Notes: generated by a model not told the origin, from the sequence alone. 64,000 nt of DNA from Sipunculus nudus (GCA_026874595.1 CM049307.1:57152870-57216869), one strand, 5' to 3'; positions 23,908 to 36,661 are shown, counted from the first letter of the stretch. Numbers and translations: made by a program.

Positions 23908-24694
23908 ACATAATCGTGTGTCTTTGAGACACTGCGCTGTAAATTCCCAGTTGCGTCATCCATCCACGCAAACCACGTCGCATTCGGCGATTGAATCGAA
24001 AGTGTAATATTGCCATTTTTACAGTATGGTATTATCTTCTTTTAAATTGCGTCATTCTCCATGTGGCGGAACCTCAGGCCAAAAGAATAAATTATCCTAT
24101 CGGCCATGAGCATGTTCAGTCTTTGCACAGGCCGGCTTCCTAAGAGGAGAAATGTACAGTTTATTCGCATTGTTGATAATTTAGGACAAATAGTCGCAGA
24201 AATATGCGCCCTCTCTTTGCATTAACCAACGCTAGTGTTTAACCTTTACACCTTACATTCGACCAGGTTATAACTAATTTCTCATCACCAAAACCTTGAG
24301 CATATGGCTCGTCAGTATAATAAGCAATGCCATATTAATTCCTGTGCACACTTTGATACACGCCTACATGCAATAAGGTAAAGCTATAAACGTGTGACAA
24401 TTTCTTTAAACATAACAGAATACGATACTGCATTTGCAAATGACATCTCACTATCAGGGGTTTATAATACTAGCTTTTCCAATTCAACAGAAACCTCCAC
24501 TCAAGGCAGTGCATTCAATAGTGGTACCATACTTTGGTAGACACCGCATCACTGATCCGTTAAACGGTGTAAAGGCGTACGATGATAGCGTTTAGTGATC
24601 ACTGAAATCAAAGAAAATCGGCCTTGCAAAAATAATCGATAGAAACCGGCCAATTTGCTGTGATAGGTGGCGGGAAACAGATGGTCGATATCAC

Positions 24695-24766
24695 GACTCC
24701 GTGGCGCAACGGTAGCGCGTCTGACTCCAGATCAGAAGGTTGCGTGTTCAAATCACGTCGGGGTCA
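24695..24766 (+). tRNA. tRNA-Trp(CCA), unit 19, majority form
   Basis: Majority mature sequence; the first half of the unit matches unit 11 and the second half has the 'ccccatgtggggttaagg' spacer. Confidence 0.97.
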
Positions 24767-25156
24767 AGGATACTTTTCTCCCAGAATGCAGCTGTGCTGG
24801 AGCGATTGGCCGACGGAACCACTTGTCAAGTGATCATTTCTTTTTTACATATTTTTTTTCAACATTTACCATTCAACGTCATTTTTAAACTCTTTTCTGG
24901 CGCAAAATCCGACCAGGCAGTGATAACGGACATAGAGAATTTCTGACACTGTGAAAACTGAACTTAAACTGCAGGAAAGGCAGTAGAAGAAATTTGTTTC
25001 AACTATTTCCCCATGTGGGGTTAAGGGGAATCATTATCCTCACTTCTGGAGGGTCTGAATATTCAGCCTAACAATTTATGTGCAAACCACAGAGCTTTGA
25101 GGAATAAAGACACCCAGAAATCACTCCTGTCTGTGAAAACGAAATAAAAAGGTTCT

Positions 25157-25228
25157 TAGCAGAGCGTGGTTTCGATCCACGGACCTCTGAGTCATGAGCC
25201 CAGCACGCTTCCACTGCGCCACTCTGCT
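25157..25228 (-). tRNA. Initiator tRNA-Met(CAT), unit 19, A37G
   Basis: The anticodon loop is CTCATGA instead of CTCATAA, replacing A37 next to the anticodon with G. A37 is the substrate for t6A modification in tRNAs that read ANN codons, so this copy is likely impaired. Shared with unit 20. Confidence 0.85.
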
Positions 25229-26015
25229 ACATAATCGTGTGTCTTTGAGACACTGCGCTGTAAATTCCCAGTTGCGTCATCCATCCACGCAAACCAAGTC
25301 GCATTCGGCGATTGAATCGAAAGTGTAATATTGCCATTTTTACAGTATGATATTATCTTCTTTTAAATTGCGTCATTCTCCATGTGGCGGAACCTCAGGC
25401 CAAAAGAATGAATTATCCTATCGGCCATGAGCATGTTCAGTCTTTGCACAGGCCGGCTTCCTAAGAGGAGAAATGTACAGTTTATTCGCAATGTTGATAA
25501 TTTAGGACAAATAGTCTCAGAAATATGCGCCCTCTCTTTGAATTAACCAACGCTAGTGTTTAACCTTTACACCTTACATTCGACCAGGTTATAACTAATT
25601 TCTCATCACCAAAACCTTGAGCATATGGCTCCTCGGTATAATAAGCAATGCCATATTAATTCCTGTGCACACTTTGATACACGCCTACATGCAATAAGGT
25701 AAAGCTATAAACGTGTGACAATTTCTTTAAACAAAACAGAATACGATACTGCATTTGCAAATGACATCTCACTATCAGGGGTTTATAATACTAGCTTTTT
25801 CATATCAACAGAAACCTCCACTCAAGGCAGTGCATTCAATAGTGGTACCCTACTTTGGTAGACACCGCATCACTGATCCGTTAAACGGTGTAAAGGCGTA
25901 TGATGATAGCGTTTAGTGATCACTGAAATCAAAGAAAATCGGCCTTGCCAAAATAATCGATAGAAACCGGCCAATTTGCTGTGATAGGTGGCGGGAAACA
26001 GATGGTCGATATCAC

Positions 26016-26087
26016 GACTCCGTGGCGCACAGGTAGCGCGTCTGACTCCAGATCAGAAGGCTGCGTGTTCAAATCACGTCGGGGTCA
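26016..26087 (+). tRNA. tRNA-Trp(CCA), unit 20, CACAGG form
   Basis: CACAGG D-loop, C in variable loop, otherwise fully paired; short terminator allele. Confidence 0.95.
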
Positions 26088-26477
26088 AGGATACTTTTCT
26101 CCCAGAATGCAGCTGTGCTGGAGCGATTGGCCGACGGAACCACTTGTCAAGTGATCATTTCTTTTTTACATATTTTTTTTCAACATTTACCATTCAACGT
26201 CATTTTTAAACTCTTTTCTGGCGCAAAATCCGACCAGGCAGTGATAACGGACATAGAGAATTTCTGACACTGTGAAAACTGAACTTAAACTGCAGGAAAG
26301 GCAGTAGAAGAAATTTGTTTCAACTATTTCCCCATGTGGGGTTAAGGGGAATCATTATCCTCACTTCTGGAGGGTCTGAATATTCAGCCTAACAATTTAT
26401 GTGCAAACCACAGAGCTTTGAGGAATAAAGACACCCAGAAATCACTCCTGTCTGTGAAAACGAAATAAAAAGGTTCT

Positions 26478-26549
26478 TAGCAGAGCGTGGTTTCGATCCA
26501 CGGACCACTGAGTCATGAGCCCAGCACGCTTCCACTGCGCCACTCTGCT
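26478..26549 (-). tRNA. Initiator tRNA-Met(CAT), unit 20, A37G plus variable-loop change
   Basis: Has the A37G change of unit 19 and a further A-to-T change at the start of the variable loop (CTCAGTGGTCC). Likely impaired. Confidence 0.82.
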
Positions 26550-27336
26550 ACATAATCGTGTGTCTTTGAGACACTGCGCTGTAAATTCCCAGTTGCGTCA
26601 TCCATCCACGCAAACCAAGTCGCATTCGGCGATTGAATCGAAAGTGTAATATTGCCATTTTTACAGTATGATATTATCTTCTTTTAAATTGCGTCATTCT
26701 CCATGTGGCGGAACCTCAGGCCAAAAGAATGAATTATCCTATCGGCCATGAGCATGTTCAGTCTTTGCACAGGCCGGCTTCCTAAGAGGAGAAATGTACA
26801 GTTTATTCGCAATGTTGATAATTTAGGACAAATAGTCTCAGAAATATGCGCCCTCTCTTTGAATTAACCAACGCTAGTGTTTAACCTTTACACCTTACAT
26901 TCGACCAGGTTATAACTAATTTCTCATCACCAAAACCTTGAGCATATGGCTCCTCGGTATAATAAGCAATGCCATATTAATTCCTGTGCACACTTTGATA
27001 CACGCCTACATGCAATAAGGTAAAGCTATAAACGTGTGACAATTTCTTTAAACAAAACAGAATACGATACTGCATTTGCAAATGACATCTCACTATCAGG
27101 GGTTTATAATACTAGCTTTTTCATATCAACAGAAACCTCCACTCAAGGCAGTGCATTCAATAGTGGTACCCTACTTTGGTAGACACCGCATCACTGATCC
27201 GTTAAACGGTGTAAAGGCGTATGATGATAGCGTTTAGTGATCACTGAAATCAAAGAAAATCGGCCTTGCCAAAATAATCGATAGAAACCGGCCAATTTGC
27301 TGTGATAGGTGGCGGGAAACAGATGGTCGATATCAC

Positions 27337-27408
27337 GACTCCGTGGCGCAACGGTAGCGCGTCTGACTCCAGATCAGAAGGCTGCGTGTTCAAATCACGT
27401 CGGGGTCA
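27337..27408 (+). tRNA. tRNA-Trp(CCA), unit 21, intermediate form
   Basis: CAACGG D-loop with C in the variable loop. The 3' spacer has 'acaaatcaacg', shared with units 27 and 32. Confidence 0.96.
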
Positions 27409-27795
27409 AGGATACTTTTCTCCCAGAATGCAGCTGTGCTGGAGCGATTGGCCGACGGAACCACTTGTCAAGTGATCATTTCTTTTTTACATTTTTTTTC
27501 AACATTTACAAATCAACGTCTTTTTAAACTCTTTTCTGGCGCAAAATCCGACCAGGCAGTGAATACGGACATAGAGAATTTCTGACACTGTGAAAACTGA
27601 ACTTAAACTGCATGAAAGGCAGTAGAAGAAATTTGTTTCAACTATTTCCCCGTCTGGGGTCAAGGGGAATCATTATCCTCACTTCTGGAGGGTCTGAATA
27701 TTCAGCCTAACAATTTATGTGCAAACCACAGGGCGTTGAGGAATAAAGACACCCAGAAATCACTCTTGTCTGTGAAAACGAAATAAAATGGTTCT

Positions 27796-27867
27796 TAGCA
27801 GAGCGTGGTTTCGATCCACGGACCTCTGAGTTATGAGCCCAGCACGCTTCCACTGCGCCACTCTGCT
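27796..27867 (-). tRNA. Initiator tRNA-Met(CAT), unit 21
   Basis: Consensus mature sequence; terminator shortened to TTTT (aaaatgg on the + strand). Confidence 0.95.
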
Positions 27868-28655
27868 ACATAATCGTGTGTCTTTGAGACACTGCGCTGT
27901 AAATTCCCAGTTGCGTCATCCATCCACGCAAACCAAGTCGCATTCGGCGATTGAATCGAAAGTGTAATATTGCCATTTTTACAGTATGGTATTATCTTCT
28001 TTTAAATTGCGTCATTCTCCATGTGGCGGAACCTCAGGCCAAAAGAATAAATTATCCTATAGGCCATGAGCATGTTCAGTCTTTGCACAGGCCGGCTTCC
28101 TAAGAGGAGAAATGTACAGTTTATTCGCATTGTTGATAATTTAGGACAAATAGTCGCAGAAATATGCGCCCTCTCTTTGAATTAACCAACGCTAGTGTTT
28201 AACCTTTACACCTTACATTCGACCAGGTTATAACTAATTTCTCATCACCAAAACCTTGAGCATATGGCTCGTCAGTATAATAAGCAATGCCATATTAATT
28301 CCTGTGCACACTTTGATACACGCCTTCATGCAATAAGGTAGAGCTATAAACGTGTGACAATTTCTTTTTAACATAACAGAATACGATACTGCATTTGCAA
28401 ATGACATCTCACTATCAGGGGTTTATAATACTAGCTTTTCCAATTCAACAGAAACCTCAACTCAAGGCAGTGCATTCAATAGTGGTACCATACTTTGGTA
28501 GAGACCCCATCACTGATCCGTTAAACGGTGTAAAGGCGTATGATGATAGCGTTTAGTGATCACTGAAATCAAAGAAAATCGGCCTTGCCAAAATAATCGA
28601 TAGAAACCGGCCAATTTGCTGTGATAGGTGGCGGGAAACAGATGGTCGATATCAC

Positions 28656-28727
28656 GACTCCGTGGCGCAACGGTAGCGCGTCTGACTCCAGATCAGAAGG
28701 TTGCGTGTTCAAATCACGTCGGGGTCA
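28656..28727 (+). tRNA. tRNA-Trp(CCA), unit 22, majority form
   Basis: Majority mature sequence; upstream marker 'gagaccccatc' shared only with unit 28. Confidence 0.97.
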
Positions 28728-29117
28728 AGGATACTTTTCTCCCAGAATGCAGCTGTGCTGGAGCGATTGGCCGACGGAACCACTTGTCAAGTGATCATTT
28801 CTTTTTTACATATTTTTTTTCAACATTTACCATTCAACGTCTTTTTTAAACTCTTTTCTGGCGCAAAATCCGACCAGGCAGTGATAACGGACATAGAGAA
28901 TTTCTGACACTGTGAAAACTGAACTTAAACTGCAGGAAAGGCAGTAGAAGAAATTTGTTTCAACTATTTCCCCATGTGGGGTTAAGGGGAATCATTATCC
29001 TCACTTCTGGAGGGTCTGAATATTCAGCCTAACAATTTATGTGCAAACCACAGGGCTTTGAGGAATAAAGACACCCAGAAATCACTCCTGTCTGTGAAAA
29101 CGAAATAAAAAGGTTCT

Positions 29118-29189
29118 TAGCAGAGCGTGGTTTCGATCCACGGACCTCTGAGTTATGAGCCCAGCACGCTTCCACTGCGCCACTCTGCT
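29118..29189 (-). tRNA. Initiator tRNA-Met(CAT), unit 22
   Basis: Consensus mature sequence. Confidence 0.95.
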
Positions 29190-29977
29190 ACATAATCGTG
29201 TGTCTTTGAGACACTGCGCTGTAAATTCCCAGTTGCGTCATCCATCCACGCAAACCAAGTCGCATTCGGCGATTGAATCGAAAGTGTAATATTGCCATTT
29301 TTACAGTATGGTATTATCTTCTTTTAAATTGCGTCATTCTCCATGTGGCGGAACCTCAGGCCAAAAGAATAAATTATCCTATAGGCCATGAGCATGTTCA
29401 GTCTTTGCACAGGCCGGCTTCCTAAGAGGAGAAATGTACAGTTTATTCGCATTGTTGATAATTTAGGACAAATAGTCGCAGAAATATGCGCCCTCTCTTT
29501 GAATTAACCAACGCTAGTGTTTAACCTTTACACCTTACATTCGACCAGGTTATAACTAATTTCTCATCACCAAAACCTTGAGCATATGGCTCGTCAGTAT
29601 AATAAGCAATGCCATATTAATTCCTGTGCACACTTTGATACACGCCTTCATGCAATAAGGTAGAGCTATAAACGTGTGACAATTTCTTTTTAACATAACA
29701 GAATACGATACTGCATTTGCAAATGACATCTCACTATCAGGGGTTTATAATACTAGCTTTTCCAATTCAACAGAAACCTCAACTCAAGGCAGTGCATTCA
29801 ATAGTGGTACCATACTTTGGTAGACACCGCATCACTGATCCGTTAAACGGTGTAAAGGCGTATGATGATAGCGTTTAGTGATCACTGAAATCAAAGAAAA
29901 TCGGCCTTGCCAAAATAATCGATAGAAACCGGCCAATTTGCTGTGATAGGTGGCGGGAAACAGATGGTCGATATCAC

Positions 29978-30049
29978 GACTCCGTGGCGCAACGGTAGCG
30001 CGTCTGACTCCAGATCAGAAGCTTGCGTGTTCAAATCACGTCGGAGTCA
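29978..30049 (+). tRNA. tRNA-Trp(CCA), unit 23, wobble-free acceptor stem
   Basis: The 3' acceptor strand is CGGAGTC, an exact complement of GACTCCG, so the T-G wobble of all other copies becomes a T-A pair. It also has G-to-C in the variable loop (agaagcttgcg). The stem is formally the best paired in the array. Confidence 0.94.
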
Positions 30050-30439
30050 AGGATACTTTTCTCCCAGAATGCAGCTGTGCTGGAGCGATTGGCCGACGGA
30101 ACCACTTGTCAAGTGATCATTTCTTTTTTACATATTTTTTTTCAACATTTACCATTCAACGTCTTTTTTTAACTCTTTTCTGGCGCAAAATCCGACCAGG
30201 CAGTGATAACGGACATAGAGAATTTCTGACACTGTGAAAACTGAACTTAAACTGCAGGAAAGGCAGTAGAAGAAATTTGTTTCAACTATTTCCCCATCTG
30301 GGGTTAAGGGGAATCATTATCCTCACTTCTGGAGGGTCTGAATATTCAGCCTAACAATTTATGTGCAAACCACAGGGCTTTGAGGAATAAAGACACCCAG
30401 AAATCACTCCTGTCTGTGAAAACGAAATAAAAAGGTTCT

Positions 30440-30511
30440 TAGCAGAGCGTGGTTTCGATCCACGGACCTCTGAGTTATGAGCCCAGCACGCTTCCACTGC
30501 GCCACTCTGCT
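30440..30511 (-). tRNA. Initiator tRNA-Met(CAT), unit 23
   Basis: Consensus mature sequence; the 5' flank is unusual (catactggcgagtg). Confidence 0.95.
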
Positions 30512-31301
30512 ACATACTGGCGAGTGTCTTTGAGACACTGCGCTGTAAATTCCCAGTTGCGTCATCCATCCACGCAAACCAAGTCGCATTCGGCGATTGA
30601 ATCGAAAGTGTAATATTGCCATTTTTACAGTATGATATTATCTTCTTTTAAATTGCGTCATTCTCCATGTGGCGGAACCTCAGGCCAAAAGAATGAATTA
30701 TCCTATCGGCCATGAGCATGTTCAGTCTTTGCACAGGCCGGCTTCCTAAGAGGAGAAATGTACAGTTTATTCGCAATGTTGATAATTTAGGACAAATAGT
30801 CTCAGAAATATGCGCCCTCTCTTTGAATTAACCAACGCTAGTGTTTAACCTTTACACCTTACATTCGACCAGGTTATAACTAATTTCTCATCACCAAAAC
30901 CTTGAGCATATGGCTCCTCAGTATAATAAGCAATGCCATATTAATTCCTGTGCACACTTTGATACACGCCTACATGCAATAAGGTAGAGCTATAAACGTG
31001 TGACAATTTCTTTTTAACATAACAGAATACGATACTGCATTTGCAAATGACATCTCACTATCAGGGGTTTATAATACTAGCTTTTCCAATTCAACAGAAA
31101 CCTCAACTCAAGGCAGTGCATTCAATAGTGGTACCATACTTTGGTAGACACCGCATCACTGATCCGTTAAACGGTGTAAAGGCGTATGATGATAGCGTTT
31201 AGTGATCACTGAAATCAAAGAAAATCGGCCTTGCCAAAATAATCGATAGAAACCGGCCAATTTGCTGTGATAGGTGGCGGGAAACAGATGGTCGATATCA
31301 C

Positions 31302-31373
31302 GACTCCGTGGCGCACAGGTAGCGCGTCTGACTCCAGATCAGAAGGCTGCGTGTTCAAATCACGTCGGGGTCA
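31302..31373 (+). tRNA. tRNA-Trp(CCA), unit 24, CACAGG form
   Basis: CACAGG D-loop, C in variable loop, stems intact, long terminator allele. Confidence 0.95.
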
Positions 31374-31767
31374 AGGATACTGTTTTCTCCCAGAATGCAG
31401 CTGTGCTGGAGCGATTGGCCGACGGAACCACTTGTCAAGTGATCATTTCTTTTTTACATATTTTTTTTTTCAATATTTACCATTCAACGTCTTTTTTAAA
31501 CTCTTTTCTGGCGCGAAATCCCACCAGGCAGTGGTAACGGACATAGAGAATTTCTGACACTGTGAAAACTGAACTTAAACTGCAGGAAAGGCAGTAGAAG
31601 AAATTTGTTTCAACTATTTCCCCGTCTGGGGTCAAGGGGAATCATTATCCTCACTTCTGGAGGGTCTGAATATTCAACCTAACAATTTATGTGCAAACCA
31701 CAGGGCTTTGAGGAATAAAGACACCCAGAAATCACTCCTGTCTGTGAAAACGAAATAAAAAGGTTCT

Positions 31768-31839
31768 TAGCAGAGCGTGGTTTCGATCCACGGACCTCTG
31801 AGTTATGAGCCCAGCACGCTTCCACTGCGCCACTCTGCT
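31768..31839 (-). tRNA. Initiator tRNA-Met(CAT), unit 24
   Basis: Consensus mature sequence. Confidence 0.95.
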
Positions 31840-32627
31840 ACATAATCGTGTGTCTTTGAGACACTGCGCTGTAAATTCCCAGTTGCGTCATCCATCCACG
31901 CAAACCAAGTCGCATTCGGCGATTGAATCGAAAGTGTAATATTGCCATTTTTACAGTATGGTATTATCTTCTTTTAAATTGCGTCATTCTCCATGTGGCG
32001 GAACCTCAGGCCAAAAGAATAAATTATCCTATAGGCCATGAGCATGTTCAGTCTTTGCACAGGCCGGCTTCCTAAGAGGAGAAATGTACAGTTTATTCGC
32101 ATTGTTGATAATTTAGGACAAATAGTCGCAGAAATATGCGCCCTCTCTTTGAATTAACCGACGCTAGTGTTTAACCTTTACACCTTACATTCGACCAGGT
32201 TATAACTAATTTCTCATCACCAAAACCTTGAGCATATGGCTCGTCAGTATAATAAGCAATGCCATATTAATTCCTGTGCACACTTTGATACACGCCTTCA
32301 TGCAATAAGGTAGAGCTATAAACGTGTGACAATTTCTTTTTAACATAACAGAATACGATACTGCATTTGCAAATGACATCTCACTATCAGGGGTTTATAA
32401 TACTAGCTTTTCCAATTCAACAGAAACCTCAACTCAAGGCAGTGCATTCAATAGTGGTACCATACTTTGGTAGACACCGCATCACTGATCCGTTAAACGG
32501 TGTAAAGGCGTATGATGATAGCGTTTAGTGATCACTGAAATCAAAGAAAATCGGCCTTGCCAAAATAATCGATAGAAACCGGCCAATTTGCTGTGATAGG
32601 TGGCGGGAAACAGATGGTCGATATCAC

Positions 32628-32699
32628 GACTCCGTGGCGCAACGGTAGCGCGTCTGACTCCAGATCAGAAGGTTGCGTGTTCAAATCACGTCGGGGTCA
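32628..32699 (+). tRNA. tRNA-Trp(CCA), unit 25, majority form
   Basis: Majority mature sequence. The unit is a hybrid: 'gtctttttttaactc' as in unit 23, then 'gcgcgaaatccc' and 'caaaccacg' as in units 10 and 18. Confidence 0.97.
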
Positions 32700-33089
32700 A
32701 GGATACTTTTCTCCCAGAATGCAGCTGTGCTGGAGCGATTGGCCGACGGAACCACTTGTCAAGTGATCATTTCTTTTTTACATATTTTTTTTCAACATTT
32801 ACCATTCAACGTCTTTTTTTAACTCTTTTCTGGCGCGAAATCCCACCAGGCAGTGATAACGGACATAGAGAATTTCTGACACTGTGAAAACTGAACTTAA
32901 ACTGCAGGAAAGGCAGTAGAAGAAATTTGTTTCAACTATTTCCCCGTCTGGGGTCAAGGGGAATCATTATCCTCACTTCTGGAGGGTCTGAATATTCAAC
33001 CTAACAATTTATGTGCAAACCACAGGGCTTTGAGGAATAAAGACACCCAGAAATCACTCCTGTCTGTGAAAACGAAATAAAAAGGTTCT

Positions 33090-33161
33090 TAGCAGAGCGT
33101 GGTTTCGATCCACGGACCTCTGAGTTATGAGCCCAGCACGCTTCCACTGCGCCACTCTGCT
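33090..33161 (-). tRNA. Initiator tRNA-Met(CAT), unit 25
   Basis: Consensus mature sequence. Confidence 0.95.
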
Positions 33162-33948
33162 ACATAATCGTGTGTCTTTGAGACACTGCGCTGTAAATTC
33201 CCAGTTGCGTCATCCATCCACGCAAACCACGTCGCATTCGGCGATTGAATCGAAAGTGTAATATTGCCATTTTTACAGTATGGTATTATCTTCTTTTAAA
33301 TTGCGTCATTCTCCATGTGGCGGAACCTCAGGCCAAAAGAATAAATTATCCTATCGGCCATGAGCATGTTCAGTCTTTGCACAGGCCGGCTTCCTAAGAG
33401 GAGAAATGTACAGTTTATTCGCATTGTTGATAATTTAGGACAAATAGTCGCAGAAATATGCGCCCTCTCTTTGCATTAACCAACGCTAGTGTTTAACCTT
33501 TACACCTTACATTCGACCAGGTTATAACTAATTTCTCATCACCAAAACCTTGAGCATATGGCTCGTCAGTATAATAAGCAATGCCATATTAATTCCTGTG
33601 CACACTTTGATACACGCCTACATGCAATAAGGTAAAGCTATAAACGTGTGACAATTTCTTTAAACATAACAGAATACGATACTGCATTTGCAAATGACAT
33701 CTCACTATCAGAGGTTTATAATACTAGCTTTTCCAATTCAACAGAAACCTCCACTCAAGGCAGTGCATTCAATAGTGGTACCATACTTTGGTAGACACCG
33801 CATCACTGATCCGTTAAACGGTGTAAAGGCGTACGATGATAGCGTTTAGTGATCACTGAAATCAAAGAAAATCGGCCTTGCAAAAATAATCGATAGAAAC
33901 CGGCCAATTTGCTGTGATAGGTGGCGGGAAACAGATGGTCGATATCAC

Positions 33949-34020
33949 GACTCCGTGGCGCAACGGTAGCGCGTCTGACTCCAGATCAGAAGGTTGCGTG
34001 TTCAAATCACGTCGGGGTCA
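33949..34020 (+). tRNA. tRNA-Trp(CCA), unit 26, majority form
   Basis: Majority mature sequence; counterpart of unit 19 (shared 'gcgtacgatg' and 'gtcattttta'). Confidence 0.97.
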
Positions 34021-34410
34021 AGGATACTTTTCTCCCAGAATGCAGCTGTGCTGGAGCGATTGGCCGACGGAACCACTTGTCAAGTGATCATTTCTTTTTT
34101 ACATATTTTTTTTCAACATTTACCATTCAACGTCATTTTTAAACTCTTTTCTGGCGCAAAATCCGACCAGGCAGTGATAACGGACATAGAGAATTTCTGA
34201 CACTGTGAAAACTGAACTTAAACTGCAGGAAAGGCAGTAGAAGAAATTTGTTTCAACTATTTCCCCATGTGGGGTTAAGGGGAATCATTATCCTCACTTC
34301 TGGAGGGTCTGAATATTCAGCCTAACAATTTATGTGCAAACCACAGAGCTTTGAGGAATAAAGACACCCAGAAATCACTCCTGTCTGTGAAAACGAAATA
34401 AAAAGGTTCT

Positions 34411-34482
34411 TAGCAGAGCGTGGTTTCGATCCACGGACCTCTGAGTTATGAGCCCAGCACGCTTCCACTGCGCCACTCTGCT
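34411..34482 (-). tRNA. Initiator tRNA-Met(CAT), unit 26
   Basis: Consensus mature sequence. It lacks the A37G change of its counterpart unit 19, so that change either arose later there or was converted away here. Confidence 0.95.
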
Positions 34483-35269
34483 ACATAATCGTGTGTCTTT
34501 GAGACACTGCGCTGTAAATTCCCAGTTGCGTCATCCATCCACGCAAACCAAGTCGCATTCGGCGATTGAATCGAAAGTGTAATATTGCCATTTTTACAGT
34601 ATGATATTATCTTCTTTTAAATTGCGTCATTCTCCATGTGGCGGAACCTCAGGCCAAAAGAATGAATTATCCTATCGGCCATGAGCATGTTCAGTCTTTG
34701 CACAGGCCGGCTTCCTAAGAGGAGAAATGTACAGTTTATTCGCAATGTTGATAATTTAGGACAAATAGTCTCAGAAATATGCGCCCTCTCTTTGAATTAA
34801 CCAACGCTAGTGTTTAACCTTTACACCTTACATTCGACCAGGTTATAACTAATTTCTCATCACCAAAACCTTGAGCATATGGCTCCTCGGTATAATAAGC
34901 AATGCCATATTAATTCCTGTGCACACTTTGATACACGCCTACATGCAATAAGGTAAAGCTATAAACGTGTGACAATTTCTTTAAACAAAACAGAATACGA
35001 TACTGCATTTGCAAATGACATCTCACTATCAGGGGTTTATAATACTAGCTTTTTCATATCAACAGAAACCTCCACTCAAGGCAGTGCATTCAATAGTGGT
35101 ACCCTACTTTGGTAGACACCGCATCACTGATCCGTTAAACGGGGTAAAGGCGTATGATGATAGCGTTTAGTGATCACTGAAATCAAAGAAAATCGGCCTT
35201 GCCAAAATAATCGATAGAAACCGGCCAATTTGCTGTGATAGGTGGCGGGAAACAGATGGTCGATATCAC

Positions 35270-35341
35270 GACTCCGTGGCGCACAGGTAGCGCGTCTGAC
35301 TCCAGATCAGAAGGCTGCGTGTTCAAATCACGTCGGGGTCA
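35270..35341 (+). tRNA. tRNA-Trp(CCA), unit 27, CACAGG form
   Basis: Mature sequence as in unit 20, but the 3' spacer is that of unit 21. The exchange point lies in or just after this gene. Confidence 0.95.
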
Positions 35342-35729
35342 AGGATACTTTTCTCCCAGAATGCAGCTGTGCTGGAGCGATTGGCCGACGGAACCACTTG
35401 TCAAGTGATCATTTCTTTTTTACATTTTTTTTTCAACATTTACAAATCAACGTCTTTTTAAACTCTTTTCTGGCGCAAAATCCGACCAGGCAGTGAATAC
35501 GGACATAGAGAATTTCTGACACTGTGAAAACTGAACTTAAACTGCATGAAAGGCAGTAGAAGAAATTTGTTTCAACTATTTCCCCGTCTGGGGTCAAGGG
35601 GAATCATTATCCTCACTTCTGGAGGGTCTGAATATTCAGCCTAACAATTTATGTGCAAACCACAGGGCGTTGAGGAATAAAGACACCCAGAAATCACTCT
35701 TGTCTGTGAAAACGAAATAAAAAGGTTCT

Positions 35730-35801
35730 TAGCAGAGCGTGGTTTCGATCCACGGACCTCTGAGTTATGAGCCCAGCACGCTTCCACTGCGCCACTCTGC
35801 T
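35730..35801 (-). tRNA. Initiator tRNA-Met(CAT), unit 27
   Basis: Consensus mature sequence; spacer markers as in unit 21, but with the normal T5 terminator. Confidence 0.95.
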
Positions 35802-36589
35802 ACATAATCGTGTGTCTTTGAGACACTGCGCTGTAAATTCCCAGTTGCGTCATCCATCCACGCAAACCAAGTCGCATTCGGCGATTGAATCGAAAGTGTA
35901 ATATTGCCATTTTTACAGTATGGTATTATCTTCTTTTAAATTGCGTCATTCTCCATGTGGCGGAACCTCAGGCCAAAAGAATAAATTATCCTATAGGCCA
36001 TGAGCATGTTCAGTCTTTGCACAGGCCGGCTTCCTAAGAGGAGAAATGTACAGTTTATTCGCATTGTTGATAATTTAGGACAAATAGTCGCAGAAATATG
36101 CGCCCTCTCTTTGAATTAACCAACGCTAGTGTTTAACCTTTACACCTTACATTCGACCAGGTTATAACTAATTTCTCATCACCAAAACCTTGAGCATATG
36201 GCTCGTCAGTATAATAAGCAATGCCATATTAATTCCTGTGCACACTTTGATACACGCCTTCATGCAATAAGGTAGAGCTATAAACGTGTGACAATTTCTT
36301 TTTAACATAACAGAATACGATACTGCATTTGCAAATGACATCTCACTATCAGGGGTTTATAATACTAGCTTTTCCAATTCAACAGAAACCTCAACTCAAG
36401 GCAGTGCATTCAATAGTGGTACCATACTTTGGTAGAGACCCCATCACTGATCCGTTAAACGGTGTAAAGGCGTATGATGATAGCGTTTAGTGATCACTGA
36501 AATCAAAGAAAATCGGCCTTGCCAAAATAATCGATAGAAACCGGCCAATTTGCTGTGATAGGTGGCGGGAAACAGATGGTCGATATCAC

Positions 36590-36661
36590 GACTCCGTGGC
36601 GCAACGGTAGCGCGTCTGACTCCAGATCAGAAGGTTGCGTGTTCAAATCACGTCGGGGTCA
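36590..36661 (+). tRNA. tRNA-Trp(CCA), unit 28, majority form
   Basis: Majority mature sequence; 'gtcattttaaac' spacer shared with units 29-31. Confidence 0.97.
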
